Positions 44,876 through 54,490 of a stretch of DNA of 64,000 nucleotides are shown piece by piece. This DNA comes from an uncultured Bacteroidota bacterium (GTDB lineage Bacteria > Bacteroidota > Bacteroidia > 2-12-FULL-35-15). The stretch is taken from positions 1-64,000 of the forward strand of contig CAIYIS010000039.1 of the NCBI GenBank assembly GCA_903926385.1. The letters run 5' to 3'. The notes under the pieces are model-generated. The model searched no databases and had not been told where the DNA came from. It saw only the letters and a program-made list of their open reading frames with translations. Made by a program: the position numbers and the translations under genes. Position 1 is the first letter of the stretch. Every line of letters starts with the position of its first letter.

Positions 44876-46345
44876 TTATTCTTTAAACAGCACTGTGTTA
44901 TTAGTTCCTGCAATACGTTTAAGCATATTTCGGAAAATGAAATAATGAAACGGAAGCATAAGATACCAATAATTACGGCCTAAAATTCCCTTAGGACGAA
45001 ATGTAGCGGTTTGTTTTAATATACAATGATGTTCACTTTGAACAATCGAAAACTCAAGCCAGGCATCACCTGGTAGTTTCATTTCCGAAAACAAAAGCAG
45101 ACGATGATTTTTGTGGTCGGCAAGTAATACCCTCCAAAAATCGATTACTTCGCCCGATTCAATATCTATTTCGCTTCGTCTCCCTCTTTGTAAGCCCACA
45201 CCTCCAATCAACCTGTCGAGTATCCCCCTTATTTTCCATAAATAGTCTGCATAATACCAACCGTTATTTCCTCCTATTCCAAAAAAACGACCAGCAATTT
45301 CTTCTATATTCGCTTTATCAATCATCATAAATTTTCGGTCTTTGTAGCATCCGTATTCAGGTACTTCCACAAATTGATTTACTTCGAGATGACTTAAACT
45401 GCTCGATGCTGCATTCATCCAGCTCGATACTACCATGTTTTGTTTGATTCGTTCGAATGCCATTTGTATAGCTTCGCGATAAGGGATAAGAGGTATCGGT
45501 ATTATTTGTTGTATATCGTTGTTCTTGCAAACCACTTCATTTTTCATACTACTCACCAACTGACGAGTTATAGTAAGATTGGCAGACGTACTGAGATATA
45601 AGAGATATGCCGCTAATCCCGGAAACGGAACAGGCAATGCAAAAATATAGCGTTTGTAACCTCGTTCGGCAGCAAAACCAAGCAGCATTTGTTTGTACGT
45701 AAGTACATCCGGGCCTCCTATTTCGAATGTTTTAAAAAATGTTGCTTCGTTGAGTAAACATTTTTCGAGATAGGAAATAACATTTCGTATAGCGATTGGT
45801 TGACAAAGGGTGTTGAGCCAAAGGGGGCCAATTATAATAGGTAGTTTTTCTGAAAGGTCTCGAATCATTTCGAACGATACACTTCCTGAACCTACAATGA
45901 TTCCGGCTTCGAAAATGGTATAAGGTATTTCCGAACGCAGGAAAACATACTTCACTACTTTACGTGATAACAGATGTTGTGATAGTTTTTTTTCGTTGCT
46001 TATGCCGCTCAGATAAATAATTTGTTTTACCTGTGTAAGTACTGCCACCAGTACAAAACATCCTGCCGAACGGAGTTCGTATTCTTTAAGTGTGGTAGCA
46101 GTATCGTCCAGCGAATGGATAAGATAATACGCCACATCAAATTGTTTTTTATTGAAGTTTTGTACAGCGTTTTCAGGTTGCAGAAAATCAAATTCTATAA
46201 CCTTAACTTTGTTCAAAATACCTGCTGCAGGTTGAAATCTGTTGCGGTCTCTAACCACACAAGTTACCTCATGTCCTGCCTCTACAAGCACGGGCAAGAG
46301 TCGCATTCCAATGTATCCGTTTGCTCCGGTAAGTAAAATTCGCAT
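44876..46345 (-). CDS. NAD(P)-binding SDR protein with DUF2867 domain
   Basis: 489 aa. The N-terminal atypical SDR domain opens with RILLTGANGYIGMRLLPVL (GxxGxxG) and has the YLSGISNEKKLSQHLLSRKVV segment where the catalytic YxxxK is degenerate. The C-terminal 190 residues are DUF2867: GRFFGIGGNNGWYYADYLWKIRG, LQRGRRSEIDIESGEVIDFW and RPKGILGRNYWYLM. This two-domain form is a known family of unknown substrate. Confidence 0.86.
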   Translation of the reverse strand: MRILLTGANGYIGMRLLPVLVEAGHEVTCVVRDRNRFQPAAGILNKVKVIEFDFLQPENAVQNFNKKQFDVAYYLIHSLDDTATTLKEYELRSAGCFVLVAVLTQVKQIIYLSGISNEKKLSQHLLSRKVVKYVFLRSEIPYTIFEAGIIVGSGSVSFEMIRDLSEKLPIIIGPLWLNTLCQPIAIRNVISYLEKCLLNEATFFKTFEIGGPDVLTYKQMLLGFAAERGYKRYIFALPVPFPGLAAYLLYLSTSANLTITRQLVSSMKNEVVCKNNDIQQIIPIPLIPYREAIQMAFERIKQNMVVSSWMNAASSSLSHLEVNQFVEVPEYGCYKDRKFMMIDKANIEEIAGRFFGIGGNNGWYYADYLWKIRGILDRLIGGVGLQRGRRSEIDIESGEVIDFWRVLLADHKNHRLLLFSEMKLPGDAWLEFSIVQSEHHCILKQTATFRPKGILGRNYWYLMLPFHYFIFRNMLKRIAGTNNTVLFKE

Positions 46346-46420
46346 AACGTTTGGTTGTTTAATTATATTTTGTCAATTTGTGGCTCCGTATTTTATTTCG
46401 CACTCAACTAACAAAAGGCT

Positions 46421-48046
46421 TTATTGCAAAATAATTTTTTTGTTAACTGTTCTTTTATTTTCGTCTGTTATCTGAATAAAATAAATTCCTTTGGCCACAC
46501 CACTCATGTCGATTACAGTTTGCTTATTTTTTACATCAGCCTGCATCACCATATTGCCATATACATCTGTTATTCTATATCCTAAAACCTGATGAGAAAT
46601 TCCATTAAGTTGAAGCAAACCGTCTGTCGGATTTGGATAAACAAGAAATGCGCCTGCATCACTTGAATACTCATAAATACCTGCATTTGTTATTGTATGT
46701 GGCAAGGAAGGAGAAGAGCATCCGTTGGCAGTAACCACTACCATGTAGGTTCCGTTAGTTGTGAAATTGTAGGTTTGAGATGTAGCACCTGATATGGGTG
46801 TTCCATTGAAAAACCATTGATTTCCGGTTGTAGCACTTGAAGTCAGTGTAGTTAGCGATTGTGTAATCGTAGGTACAGGGGGAGAGTTTACAGTAACAGC
46901 AAGTGTTACCGGAGTTCCGCTTCCACATGCGTTATTAGCAGCCACTCCTATGTATCCACTGCTATATCCGGCTACCACAATAAGTGTGTCATTGCTTGTA
47001 TTTCCTGACCAACCAGAAGGTTTGGTCCATGTGTATCCAGTAGCTCCATTGATGGGAGGAATATAATAGGTAAGTGTGTCTCCTGCACAAACACTGGTGT
47101 TTCCGGTGATGACTCCTGAAGTAGGGATATAAGGACAGTATTTAAGAATTGTTCCTCCGTCTCCACACACCCAACCAGTACCCGAATTAGCAAAATGTAC
47201 TGAACGTAAAATTTGTGTGGTGCCCGAATTCATTGTTGTCCAGGTAACACCTCCATTTGTTGTATTCTTAATCAATCCGGCTGTTCCAACCACATAACCG
47301 GTGTCGGGTGAAACAAAATATACACCATTTAGAGTATTTGCAACCGATAATGGCATAGAAGTCCAGGTGGCTCCGCCATCAATTGTCTTAAGGAATGTGC
47401 CGTTATTACCCACTATATATCCTGTGAGTGAGTCTGCGAACGTAACACCATTCAAGTTTTGGATTACCGGACAAGTTACAGTAGCCCAAGTAATACCTCC
47501 GTTCAACGTACGTTTGATACTGCCGAAAACACCACATGCCAAACCTTTAGTTGGACTTGCATACCAAACAGAATTAAGAGTAAGTCCGGTAAACGATCGA
47601 GTAGTCCAGGTGGCACCCGAATCAGAAGAAGTTTCTATTTTACCTACCAATCCCACTGCTGTTGCGCAATTGGGAGTACTAAAATGCAATGAATTTATAC
47701 TGTCAATAATACCAGATGTTAATAACACTCCTCCCGGATTATTTACTTTAACATACCATCCGGAGAGTGATAATCCCAACCAGCTTGTGCTAATACCGCT
47801 CGATACGGTATTAAAAGTAATACCACTGATTGGTGAATTCCATGTAACACCGCCATCTTGAGTATCTATAATACGCGCTGTGCCGGCACATGCCACATCA
47901 GTGGGGCTGATAGCAAATATTGAATTTAAACCTGTAGTGCCCGAAGGTGGAGTTTGAGCAAGCCACTGAGCCGATAATGTACCTTCTGGGTTGTATCCAA
48001 GTAGAAGAGAAAAGAAGAATAAATGAGTAAGTATTGATTTTTTCAT
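46421..48046 (-). CDS. T9SS-secreted Ycf48/BNR-like beta-propeller protein
   Basis: 541 aa with a signal peptide (KKSILTHLFFFSLLLG). About six repeats of the form SPTxGLACGxxGxIxKTxDGGxTW occur over residues 30-300, e.g. TSSDSGATWTTRSFTG and LKTIDGGATWTSMPL, typical of Ycf48-like propellers. An Ig-like part (GNTSVCAGDTLTYYIP) and the T9SS sorting domain follow: FLVYPNPTDGLLQL, KGIYFIQITDENKRTVNKKIILQ. The gene is monocistronic. Confidence 0.86.
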   Translation of the reverse strand: MKKSILTHLFFFSLLLGYNPEGTLSAQWLAQTPPSGTTGLNSIFAISPTDVACAGTARIIDTQDGGVTWNSPISGITFNTVSSGISTSWLGLSLSGWYVKVNNPGGVLLTSGIIDSINSLHFSTPNCATAVGLVGKIETSSDSGATWTTRSFTGLTLNSVWYASPTKGLACGVFGSIKRTLNGGITWATVTCPVIQNLNGVTFADSLTGYIVGNNGTFLKTIDGGATWTSMPLSVANTLNGVYFVSPDTGYVVGTAGLIKNTTNGGVTWTTMNSGTTQILRSVHFANSGTGWVCGDGGTILKYCPYIPTSGVITGNTSVCAGDTLTYYIPPINGATGYTWTKPSGWSGNTSNDTLIVVAGYSSGYIGVAANNACGSGTPVTLAVTVNSPPVPTITQSLTTLTSSATTGNQWFFNGTPISGATSQTYNFTTNGTYMVVVTANGCSSPSLPHTITNAGIYEYSSDAGAFLVYPNPTDGLLQLNGISHQVLGYRITDVYGNMVMQADVKNKQTVIDMSGVAKGIYFIQITDENKRTVNKKIILQ

Positions 48047-48222
48047 AGTTGTTATTTTTGTTTGCTGTTTCGTTTAAATAGCAGATGTGTTCTGAAGTTC
48101 CATTTGTTTATTTAAAATAATGTCCTAAAATTAAGAATTTATTTTGAATTTGAAATAGCATACATCCTAAGTTGATTGTTTAACTTCATTGTAAGGGTTC
48201 ATCACACAAAGTAGTGAAATAA

Positions 48223-48254
48223 AAAATGGCCCAGCTTATTTGCCAGGCCATTTT
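48223..48254 (-). terminator. Terminator after the LamG gene
   Basis: AAAATGGCC (48223-48231) pairs with GGCCATTTT (48246-48254). Read on the minus strand the stem is followed by TTTTTTATTT. Confidence 0.8.
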
Positions 48255-48294
48255 ATATTTACTATTTCAAACTAAGAATGAAACATGATTTTAT

Positions 48295-49293
48295 TTATTC
48301 AACTATGATGCGCTGAAATGCATGTGTGCTTTCTGATTCTATTTGTAAGAAATAAATTCCTGCACTGATGTTCTTTAGATTTAATTCAGATGATGCGTTT
48401 GCCGAAGTTTTTTCTTCGTAACTTATTTCGCCTAATGTGTTAAATAATTTAATGGAACCATTATTAACAGGGTGATTAAAACGAATTGTTAAATTGCCAT
48501 TAGAAGGATTAGGCGAAACAGATACAGCTTGACTCATTGTTTCATCTATACCTGTAGGAGTACAGTTAAAGGCAGATACATCGGTGCTCCATGTTACAGC
48601 ATTCATTAAGGTACCTGTATTACTATTGTTGCTGTTATCAGCGGTGGTGGTTCCGGTACCTTCTTCAAGATTCCAGAAACCAACTAAAGCAGCTTCGGTA
48701 CCTACCGGAGGACAATCTTTGTATTGCATAATTTGATTGGCTGTTAAGGCAGTGTTCCAAATTGTAACCTGGTCTATATTTCCATTAAATAATCTTAAAC
48801 CTGTACCTGCATTATAAGGCACTGCTCCGATATTTAAATTATAAGTGGAGGGAGAGATGGTACCCGAATAGCTTAATGAACCTGACAATACACCGTTGAT
48901 GTATATTTTAAGTGTGGAGCCATCAAAGGTTCCGGCCACGTTATACCAAACACCTGTGGACATAACCGGAGAAGAAGTAACCTCTTGCCAAACGCCCAAT
49001 GAAGCAAAGTTAAGCGAAAGTTCTCCGCCTGCACCGCCACGCAGTGCATATCCGGCTGCAGATGTTGCCCAGTCGTCTTTACCTACAATGTAATTGTCCC
49101 ATACATTGGTGCCCCATGCATTTGCTTTTATCCATGCCTGAATGGTAATGGCATTGGTTGGGTTTAAAGTTGCATTGTTTGCTACGTCTACATAATTGTC
49201 AATGGCATCAAAGGATAATGAATGTGTGTTTACCTGTGCGGAAAGATGCAAGAAAGGTGAAACAAAAAGAATAATTAGTAATGCTTTTTTCAT
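48295..49293 (-). CDS. T9SS-secreted LamG/concanavalin-like protein
   Basis: 332 aa. Signal peptide KKALLIILFVSPFLHLSAQ. One LamG domain spans about residues 25-220: LSFDAIDNYVDVANNATL, then TIQAWIKA, GVWYNVAGTFDGSTLKIYING and GNIDQVTIWNTALTANQI. The C-terminus is a T9SS sorting domain: VSVSPNPSNGNLTIRF, AGIYFLQIESE. Carbohydrate or protein binding at the cell surface is probable. Terminator downstream. Confidence 0.88.
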   Translation of the reverse strand: MKKALLIILFVSPFLHLSAQVNTHSLSFDAIDNYVDVANNATLNPTNAITIQAWIKANAWGTNVWDNYIVGKDDWATSAAGYALRGGAGGELSLNFASLGVWQEVTSSPVMSTGVWYNVAGTFDGSTLKIYINGVLSGSLSYSGTISPSTYNLNIGAVPYNAGTGLRLFNGNIDQVTIWNTALTANQIMQYKDCPPVGTEAALVGFWNLEEGTGTTTADNSNNSNTGTLMNAVTWSTDVSAFNCTPTGIDETMSQAVSVSPNPSNGNLTIRFNHPVNNGSIKLFNTLGEISYEEKTSANASSELNLKNISAGIYFLQIESESTHAFQRIIVE

Positions 49294-49899
49294 GTTAATT
49301 TATTTTTAGTTAATTAATTTATTTTACGATTGCATTTAGTTTGGTTGATTTAAATACAATCGTGTCCAACTGATTATTTGGATGGACAAATTTATAATTA
49401 TTTTTAGCAATAATCCTAATGATTATTTAGGGAAAGGAAAGCTCCTCTGCACAGGCCCTTCTCGACAAGAGTAGTCCCTAAAAGTAATTAGTTTTAGTAT
49501 TGCTAAATCATTGATGTTTTTTAATACCAATGCGAAAGCATATTTAAATATTCTTTTCATTTGCATCATATTTTCGAATCGACACTTTTCCTTTGAATTT
49601 CGAAAAGGAATTTGACTAAAAATGGAGGGAAATTGAGTTTTATATACCTCCAAAGTCTCGGAGGTTAATCAAAATCAATTTTTACTCACCTCCAAAGTTT
49701 CGGAGGTTAATCAGAATGAATTTTTACTCACCTCCAAAGTTTCGGAGGTTAATTAGAATGAATTTTTATACACCTCCAAAGTTTCGGAGGTGAAGTAACT
49801 GATAAATAATTTGGATTTAACCACCAAAGGACATTATTCGGTTGAGTTTTTGTAAGAGAGAATTGAGTATTGAGATTGGTGATTGCGTATCGATTATTT
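49294..49899. other. 606-bp intergenic region with hairpin array
   Basis: Holds an ACGATTG/CAATCGT inverted repeat (about 49327-49363) and the 42-bp array at 49646-49791. A 76-codon frame at 49423-49653 has no family features and overlaps the array start, so it is not called. Confidence 0.5.
49646..49791. repeat. 42-bp tandem array of hairpins, 4 copies
   Basis: ACCTCC..GGAGGT starts at 49646, 49688, 49730 and 49772, with a 42-base step each time. Each unit has a 20-base hairpin (ACCTCCAAAGTTTCGGAGGT) and a 22-base AT-rich linker with only a few differences between copies. Confidence 0.93.
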
Positions 49900-50601
49900 C
49901 TATACATCTGAAATGTTCCAATCAACAGGTGTGAAATTTTGAACTTCTTCTCTTAGTTCGGCCAGTAATACTTCAGCTCGGGAGTATTGTTTAATTATAT
50001 TTATGGTGACAATTGCTAATGGCACACCCATTACATTGTTTACCATGCTTACCATAGTAACAAAGGTGTATTCGTCCAAGGACTTTGCTTCGAGCGTATA
50101 CCGGGTTGTGAACTGTGCAACCAGATTGGTGATTATCCACAACGTCCACCAGAGGCCTAGTCGGTTTACGGCAAATAAGTCTTCTGTTTCTACATTCTTA
50201 CGTTTCAGAAAAGCTTCGGTTTCTATAAACAGTTCTTTCATTATCTGATAAGGTCGGAAAAGGCAAATGATGGGCACAAACCAACTTCCTGCAGCCCATC
50301 CTTCGGAGAATAATAAAGGTCGTATTTTGAGATGCAAATTAAAGTAGGCTCTCCTGAACCACATAATAAATGTAATAGCAGAAATGATGAATACAATCAT
50401 ATATAAAAATGTGATCACTCTTTCTCTGATGTCATTGTTAGCAGCTTCTTCGTGAGATATCAACTCTCCGTAACCAACAGATTTGAGTAAGGAATACTGC
50501 ATGTACCCGGAAATAAAGGCAAGTGTTTCTACACCAAGCACAATCCATATCAGAATTATTGCATTCTTTGCTCGTTGCGAATTTGATTTTAATGTTTCCA
50601 T
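49900..50601 (-). CDS. DUF4328 membrane protein
   Basis: 233 aa with four to five membrane segments. The family signature FRRAYFNLHLK, then SEGWAAGSWFVPIICLFRPYQIMKELF, is present. Function unknown in the literature I know. Its start codon is 27 bases after the truncated-haemoglobin stop, in the same direction, so the two may share a transcript. Confidence 0.82.
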   Translation of the reverse strand: METLKSNSQRAKNAIILIWIVLGVETLAFISGYMQYSLLKSVGYGELISHEEAANNDIRERVITFLYMIVFIISAITFIMWFRRAYFNLHLKIRPLLFSEGWAAGSWFVPIICLFRPYQIMKELFIETEAFLKRKNVETEDLFAVNRLGLWWTLWIITNLVAQFTTRYTLEAKSLDEYTFVTMVSMVNNVMGVPLAIVTINIIKQYSRAEVLLAELREEVQNFTPVDWNISDV

Positions 50602-50628
50602 TGAAGTGTAGTAAAATTAGCTAATTGT

Positions 50629-50996
50629 TTAGTTGCCTAGTACATCTTTTTTTGTGGTGAGAGCAATAGCCACAACTTCATCAATTAAATTTTGGGGAAC
50701 ATTAAGCTCAATTAAAGTTGCCACCAAATGGCCTGCTACGGCATTAAAATGCGATTCGTTAAGATTAAGATGTGCATGAGCTTCTCTCATATTTTTTCGG
50801 TATAGTTGGAAGTGGTAGAACCGAACGCTAGCGATAGAAACATTTTCTGTTTGTGAGCTTGAGCTTTCATGTCTGTGTTCGCAAAAAAATGATTGATACT
50901 TTTATCTGCCAATACCTTTTTATAAAAAATATCCACTGCAGCATTTAGAGCGCTTTCTCCGCCTAATTTTTCGAAAAGACTATCGTTTGATTCCAT
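50629..50996 (-). pseudogene. Truncated haemoglobin (group 1) with a -1 frameshift
   Basis: The start reads SLFEKLGGESALNAAVDIFY, as in group 1 trHb, followed by VLADKSINHFFANTDMKAQ and KMFLSLAFG, then NYTEKI and a TGA. Reading one base back at the A-run gives TEKNMREAHAHLNLNESHF, then HLVATLIELNVPQNLIDEV and the end DVLGN before TAA. Joined, the product would be 122 aa, the usual length. One lost A in an AAAAAA run explains the break. Sequencing error, a real mutation, or slippage translation are all possible. Confidence 0.85.
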
Positions 50997-51059
50997 TTGA
51001 TTTATAATTTAATTTGTAAGTAATTATTTGCGTTTGTAAAAATAGCAATGTTTTTTGAT

Positions 51060-52082
51060 TTACGACTTATCGGTTTTTAAATGGTTTTTTAGTCTGTTTT
51101 CTATAATTTGAAGTGGAGATGCAATTGCATTTACATATTGAAAGTTTCCTTCGCGGTTATTATTTATGGATAGCTGAATTGGGCTTGCTTCGCTTTGTAT
51201 AGCATTTGCTTTATATTCTCCGCTTTCGGTATCGTAATATACATAGGGAGCACCAGAGGAGCCAAAACGGAAATAACCTTTAATCAAATATCGTGAACCT
51301 TCAAGAATATAGTTGCCTCCTATTCTATCCTGAAAAATGCCATGATGATCAATGTATCCTTCTATAAAGGCTTTGTTCACCAGTCGCCCTAAAAATCCGT
51401 TTGGTGAACTCTGAACGCAGTAAACGCTGCTTTGATTATCGCTTAGTATTGTATAGTCGGGCATTAATGAAGGTATGCGGTCAATTATGCTTTTATCGGT
51501 ATTTACTATTTTATAAAGGGCAATGTCTTCGCTATAATAAGCCTCCACCAGTTCGAGGTTTAATAAAAAAGTATGACGTTCTATTCCTTGCTCATGAAAC
51601 GAATTGGTGGAATCGAAATGTTTGGATAACTCTGTATCGTTATAAAATAAATTGTTCTTAAACTGAACAATTAATTTAGGTGAGCAGATTTTTCGTTTGG
51701 TTAATGTTATCCACCGTGTATCAAAGTTAATTTCTTTTAATCTATCTGTGATGTACTGAATGTTGTTATTGTTGGGCACATGCAAATATCTCTTTTTTGT
51801 TGCACTATCTGCTACGTATGCCTGATTTAAAAAATCTCTTACCTGAGGTTCCAGTATATTTGCAATCTCGTTCGTGTAGATTTCTTCGTTCAGCGATTTA
51901 ATTATACCTGCTTCAATTCTCAGGTTATGCGCCACCGACAGAACATATCCTCCTCCAATATGAAATGCACAAATATTATTTTCAAACGATTTTCGGTCGG
52001 GTTCGTTTTCGTTATACTGCCACATTATTCGGAACAAAGGCGAAGTTTGTTCGTTTATTAACTCAAGTTGTTTTGCAAGCAT
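51060..52082 (-). CDS. Trypsin-like serine peptidase fold protein, no signal peptide
   Basis: 340 aa. HIGGGYVLSVAHNL gives the catalytic His52 in a GxVLSVAH context, EDIALYKI a candidate Asp186, and FGSSGAPYVY the Ser276 GxSGxP motif, in the canonical H-D-S order. A 100-residue insertion between His and Asp is longer than in typical trypsins. Without a signal peptide or membrane segment it should be cytoplasmic, which is unusual for the fold. The catalytic assignment rests on motifs only. Substrate unknown. Confidence 0.7.
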   Translation of the reverse strand: MLAKQLELINEQTSPLFRIMWQYNENEPDRKSFENNICAFHIGGGYVLSVAHNLRIEAGIIKSLNEEIYTNEIANILEPQVRDFLNQAYVADSATKKRYLHVPNNNNIQYITDRLKEINFDTRWITLTKRKICSPKLIVQFKNNLFYNDTELSKHFDSTNSFHEQGIERHTFLLNLELVEAYYSEDIALYKIVNTDKSIIDRIPSLMPDYTILSDNQSSVYCVQSSPNGFLGRLVNKAFIEGYIDHHGIFQDRIGGNYILEGSRYLIKGYFRFGSSGAPYVYYDTESGEYKANAIQSEASPIQLSINNNREGNFQYVNAIASPLQIIENRLKNHLKTDKS

Positions 52083-52123
52083 AATGCGGTAAATTATTAT
52101 AAATATTTCTGTTTAGGGTGTGT

Positions 52124-53107
52124 TTAGTTTTTTGCTTTTGTGAATTTTACAATGTGATTTGTTATCGGTTTTACACTTTGTAAAAATTTGAAAATAGCCG
52201 ATAAGTCTTCATCCGACATGCCACCATACATAACCCAAGGCATTATAGTATTTGTTTCACTCGGTTTTAGATGAGTCGCAAGAGCTGCCGAGTCGTTACG
52301 AACACGAAACATTTTTAAAAACTGCTCTTCGCTCCAACCGCCAATTCCAGTTTCTTTATCGGGTGTAATATTTGCGGAGTTGGCCACAGAGCCATCAGGG
52401 AAAGGAAATGCGCGCCCTCCACCAAACTCAGTTCCGGCAATAAGCCTTCCTTTGTCCACCTGAGTGTGGCATTCCATGCAACCTGCTGCATTGGTTAAAT
52501 ACCTTCCATAAGCTAAGGTGTCTGAATTTGCCGGACATTTAGTAAAGTGTGCTTTCTCAGGAATCATATTAATTATGAAATTCATTGGAAAATCAGATAC
52601 GGACAGAGGAACTTCGTTTTTAATTGGTTTTAGTGTTCGAATATATGCAATGATATCTTTTATGTCTTCTTGGTCCATTTGCCCATAATAATGATACATC
52701 ATAACAGGAAACAGGGCTTTTCCATCTTTATCCACTCCGGTGGTTATAGCTCTTAATAATTCTCCATCGGTATATCTTGAAATTCCTTCAGGAGTTATGT
52801 TTTTGGCATAATATGCACCCGGAAATCCATATTTCTGATCAAATAACTCACCGCCCATTCCTATAGTTCCCGCAATGGGTGGTGCCGAGAATAAGGTTTG
52901 GTCTCGTTTAGAATGGCAATCTATACAAACACAAACATGGTTGGCCAGATATTCTCCTTTGGCAACATGCTCTGCAGAGGAATTTACTTTTAATTTGGGT
53001 GCAGGACCTACATTTGGAAGAGCTAGTTTTACATATAACAGCGCACCAATAATAAAGATGATGATGATGAGCAACAGCCACAAAAGGGCTTTGATGAGTG
53101 TTTTCAT
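52124..53107 (-). CDS. Membrane-anchored dihaem cytochrome c
   Basis: 327 aa. One N-terminal membrane segment (ALLWLLLIIIIFIIGALLYV) anchors two cytochrome c domains in the periplasm. Haem sites are CIDCH (NHVCVCIDCHSKRD) and CMECH (AAGCMECHTQ), each followed by Met candidates (HYYGQMDQEDIKDIIAYI, MPWVMYGGMSDEDLSAIF). It resembles small c-type subunits linked to dehydrogenases or terminal oxidases. The partner is not next to it. Confidence 0.85.
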   Translation of the reverse strand: MKTLIKALLWLLLIIIIFIIGALLYVKLALPNVGPAPKLKVNSSAEHVAKGEYLANHVCVCIDCHSKRDQTLFSAPPIAGTIGMGGELFDQKYGFPGAYYAKNITPEGISRYTDGELLRAITTGVDKDGKALFPVMMYHYYGQMDQEDIKDIIAYIRTLKPIKNEVPLSVSDFPMNFIINMIPEKAHFTKCPANSDTLAYGRYLTNAAGCMECHTQVDKGRLIAGTEFGGGRAFPFPDGSVANSANITPDKETGIGGWSEEQFLKMFRVRNDSAALATHLKPSETNTIMPWVMYGGMSDEDLSAIFKFLQSVKPITNHIVKFTKAKN

Positions 53108-53218
53108 AATGGTAAAAATTTTAGTAAATAGTAACTTTATTAAAAAGAGATTTCGTTACAATAATAAAGTTTTTTTTGAAAACAATCTGGCTTTTTTCTG
53201 AATTATTTGGAGATGAAT

Positions 53219-54445
53219 TTAGATCAACTTTTCTTGCCTAAGTATAATTTCGGTTGCACCAATTCTGCCTTGAACATAATTTTTGGCTATTTGTGATGCT
53301 TTTTGCAGTATAATTTTATCATGAAGAAGTTTCATAGTTTTTTCTAATTCTAGAGTGTTGGAAAAAGTGAAACCTCCCCCAAGTTGAATGAGTTCTTTGG
53401 CTTCATTAAATTTGTTATAATTGGGCCCAAACAAAACGGGTAATCCAAAAGTTGCAGCTTCCAGAATATTATGTATCCCTTTGCCAAATCCTCCACCAAT
53501 GTAAGCAATGGCGCCATACTGATAAAGTGATGATAGCATACCTATATTATCTATAATAAGCATATTCGCTTCTGAAACATTATCAGAATTTGCTTGTGAA
53601 TATCTAAGAATTTTTCGTTTGCTAAATAGTTGAATGATGCTTTGAATATGGCTTTCGTCAATTTCGTGAGGTGCGAGAATAACTTTATATTCATTCAAAT
53701 TAATTTCTGAAATCACTGTTTCATCTTCCTTCCAGCTGCTACCCATAATCAAAACAGGAGTGTTTTTTTTAAACTGTTCAACTATGGGAAACGTTTTTAT
53801 ACTGTTGGCAATATCATTTACTCTATCAAATCGGGTATCACCCGCTAGGGTGGTATTGGTAATCCCTTTTGATTTAAGCAATGAGATTGATTTTTCGTCC
53901 TGAAGATAAAAATGAGTGAAACACGAAAGTTGCTTTACAAACCAACCTCCATACCATTTGAAAAAATAATGGTCATCTCTGAATATTCCGCTCACCAGAT
54001 AAGTAGGAATTTCTTTTCGTTTCAGTTCATTCAAATAGTTAAACCAGAATTCGTATTTAACAAAAAACACTTTGGAAGGTTTAATGATTTCAATCCATTT
54101 ACGGGCATTACCTATGGTGTCGATTGGTAAATAATAAATGTAGTCAGCCTGAGCATAGTTTTTTCGTATTTCATATCCCGAAGGTGAAAAAAAAGTTAAG
54201 AGAATTTTGTACTTTGTTTCATGTTTTCTGATGCTTTCAATTATCGGACGAGCCTGTTCAAACTCTCCCAAAGAAGCACAATGAAACCATATAATTTCGG
54301 ATGAGGCATCTTTAAATGTGGATTGAAGATGTTCGAAAATGTTTTTACGACCCAACACCCATAGCTTGGCTTTTGCATTAAATAATGAAGCTATCTTTAT
54401 GCTTAAATAATAAACTAAGATGAAAAAGTTGTAAAGAAATTTCAT
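53219..54445 (-). CDS. waaA: 3-deoxy-D-manno-octulosonic acid (Kdo) transferase
   Basis: 408 aa, the standard length. It transfers Kdo from CMP-Kdo to lipid A precursor at the inner membrane. A short N-terminal membrane segment is followed by WFHCASLGEFEQARPIIESI, the conserved acid/base loop. GSSWKEDETVI, APHEIDESHI, GGGFGKGIHNILEAATFGLPVLFGP are the CMP-Kdo-binding half. Confirms a Gram-negative envelope. Monocistronic or in a loose unit with the barrel gene 45 bp away. Confidence 0.95.
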   Translation of the reverse strand: MKFLYNFFILVYYLSIKIASLFNAKAKLWVLGRKNIFEHLQSTFKDASSEIIWFHCASLGEFEQARPIIESIRKHETKYKILLTFFSPSGYEIRKNYAQADYIYYLPIDTIGNARKWIEIIKPSKVFFVKYEFWFNYLNELKRKEIPTYLVSGIFRDDHYFFKWYGGWFVKQLSCFTHFYLQDEKSISLLKSKGITNTTLAGDTRFDRVNDIANSIKTFPIVEQFKKNTPVLIMGSSWKEDETVISEINLNEYKVILAPHEIDESHIQSIIQLFSKRKILRYSQANSDNVSEANMLIIDNIGMLSSLYQYGAIAYIGGGFGKGIHNILEAATFGLPVLFGPNYNKFNEAKELIQLGGGFTFSNTLELEKTMKLLHDKIILQKASQIAKNYVQGRIGATEIILRQEKLI

Positions 54446-54490
54446 GACTTGGTTATAAAAACTTTCTTCTCTTTAATAAGCAATGGCAGA

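Noticed and set aside
47301-47861. 186-aa plus-strand frame opposite the Ycf48-like gene
   Set aside because: It is a shadow of the repeated propeller codons, with proline- and valine-rich sequence typical of antisense frames.
49423-49653. 76-aa minus-strand frame
   Set aside because: No recognisable family; its start overlaps the hairpin array.
49646-49791. CRISPR array
   Set aside because: The units between the palindromes are near-identical and not unique spacers, and there are no cas genes.
50780-50800. Programmed -1 frameshift heptamer in the haemoglobin gene
   Set aside because: The A-run does not form the X XXY YYZ pattern in the correct frame, and there is no clear downstream pseudoknot. 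Simple deletion or read error is more economical.
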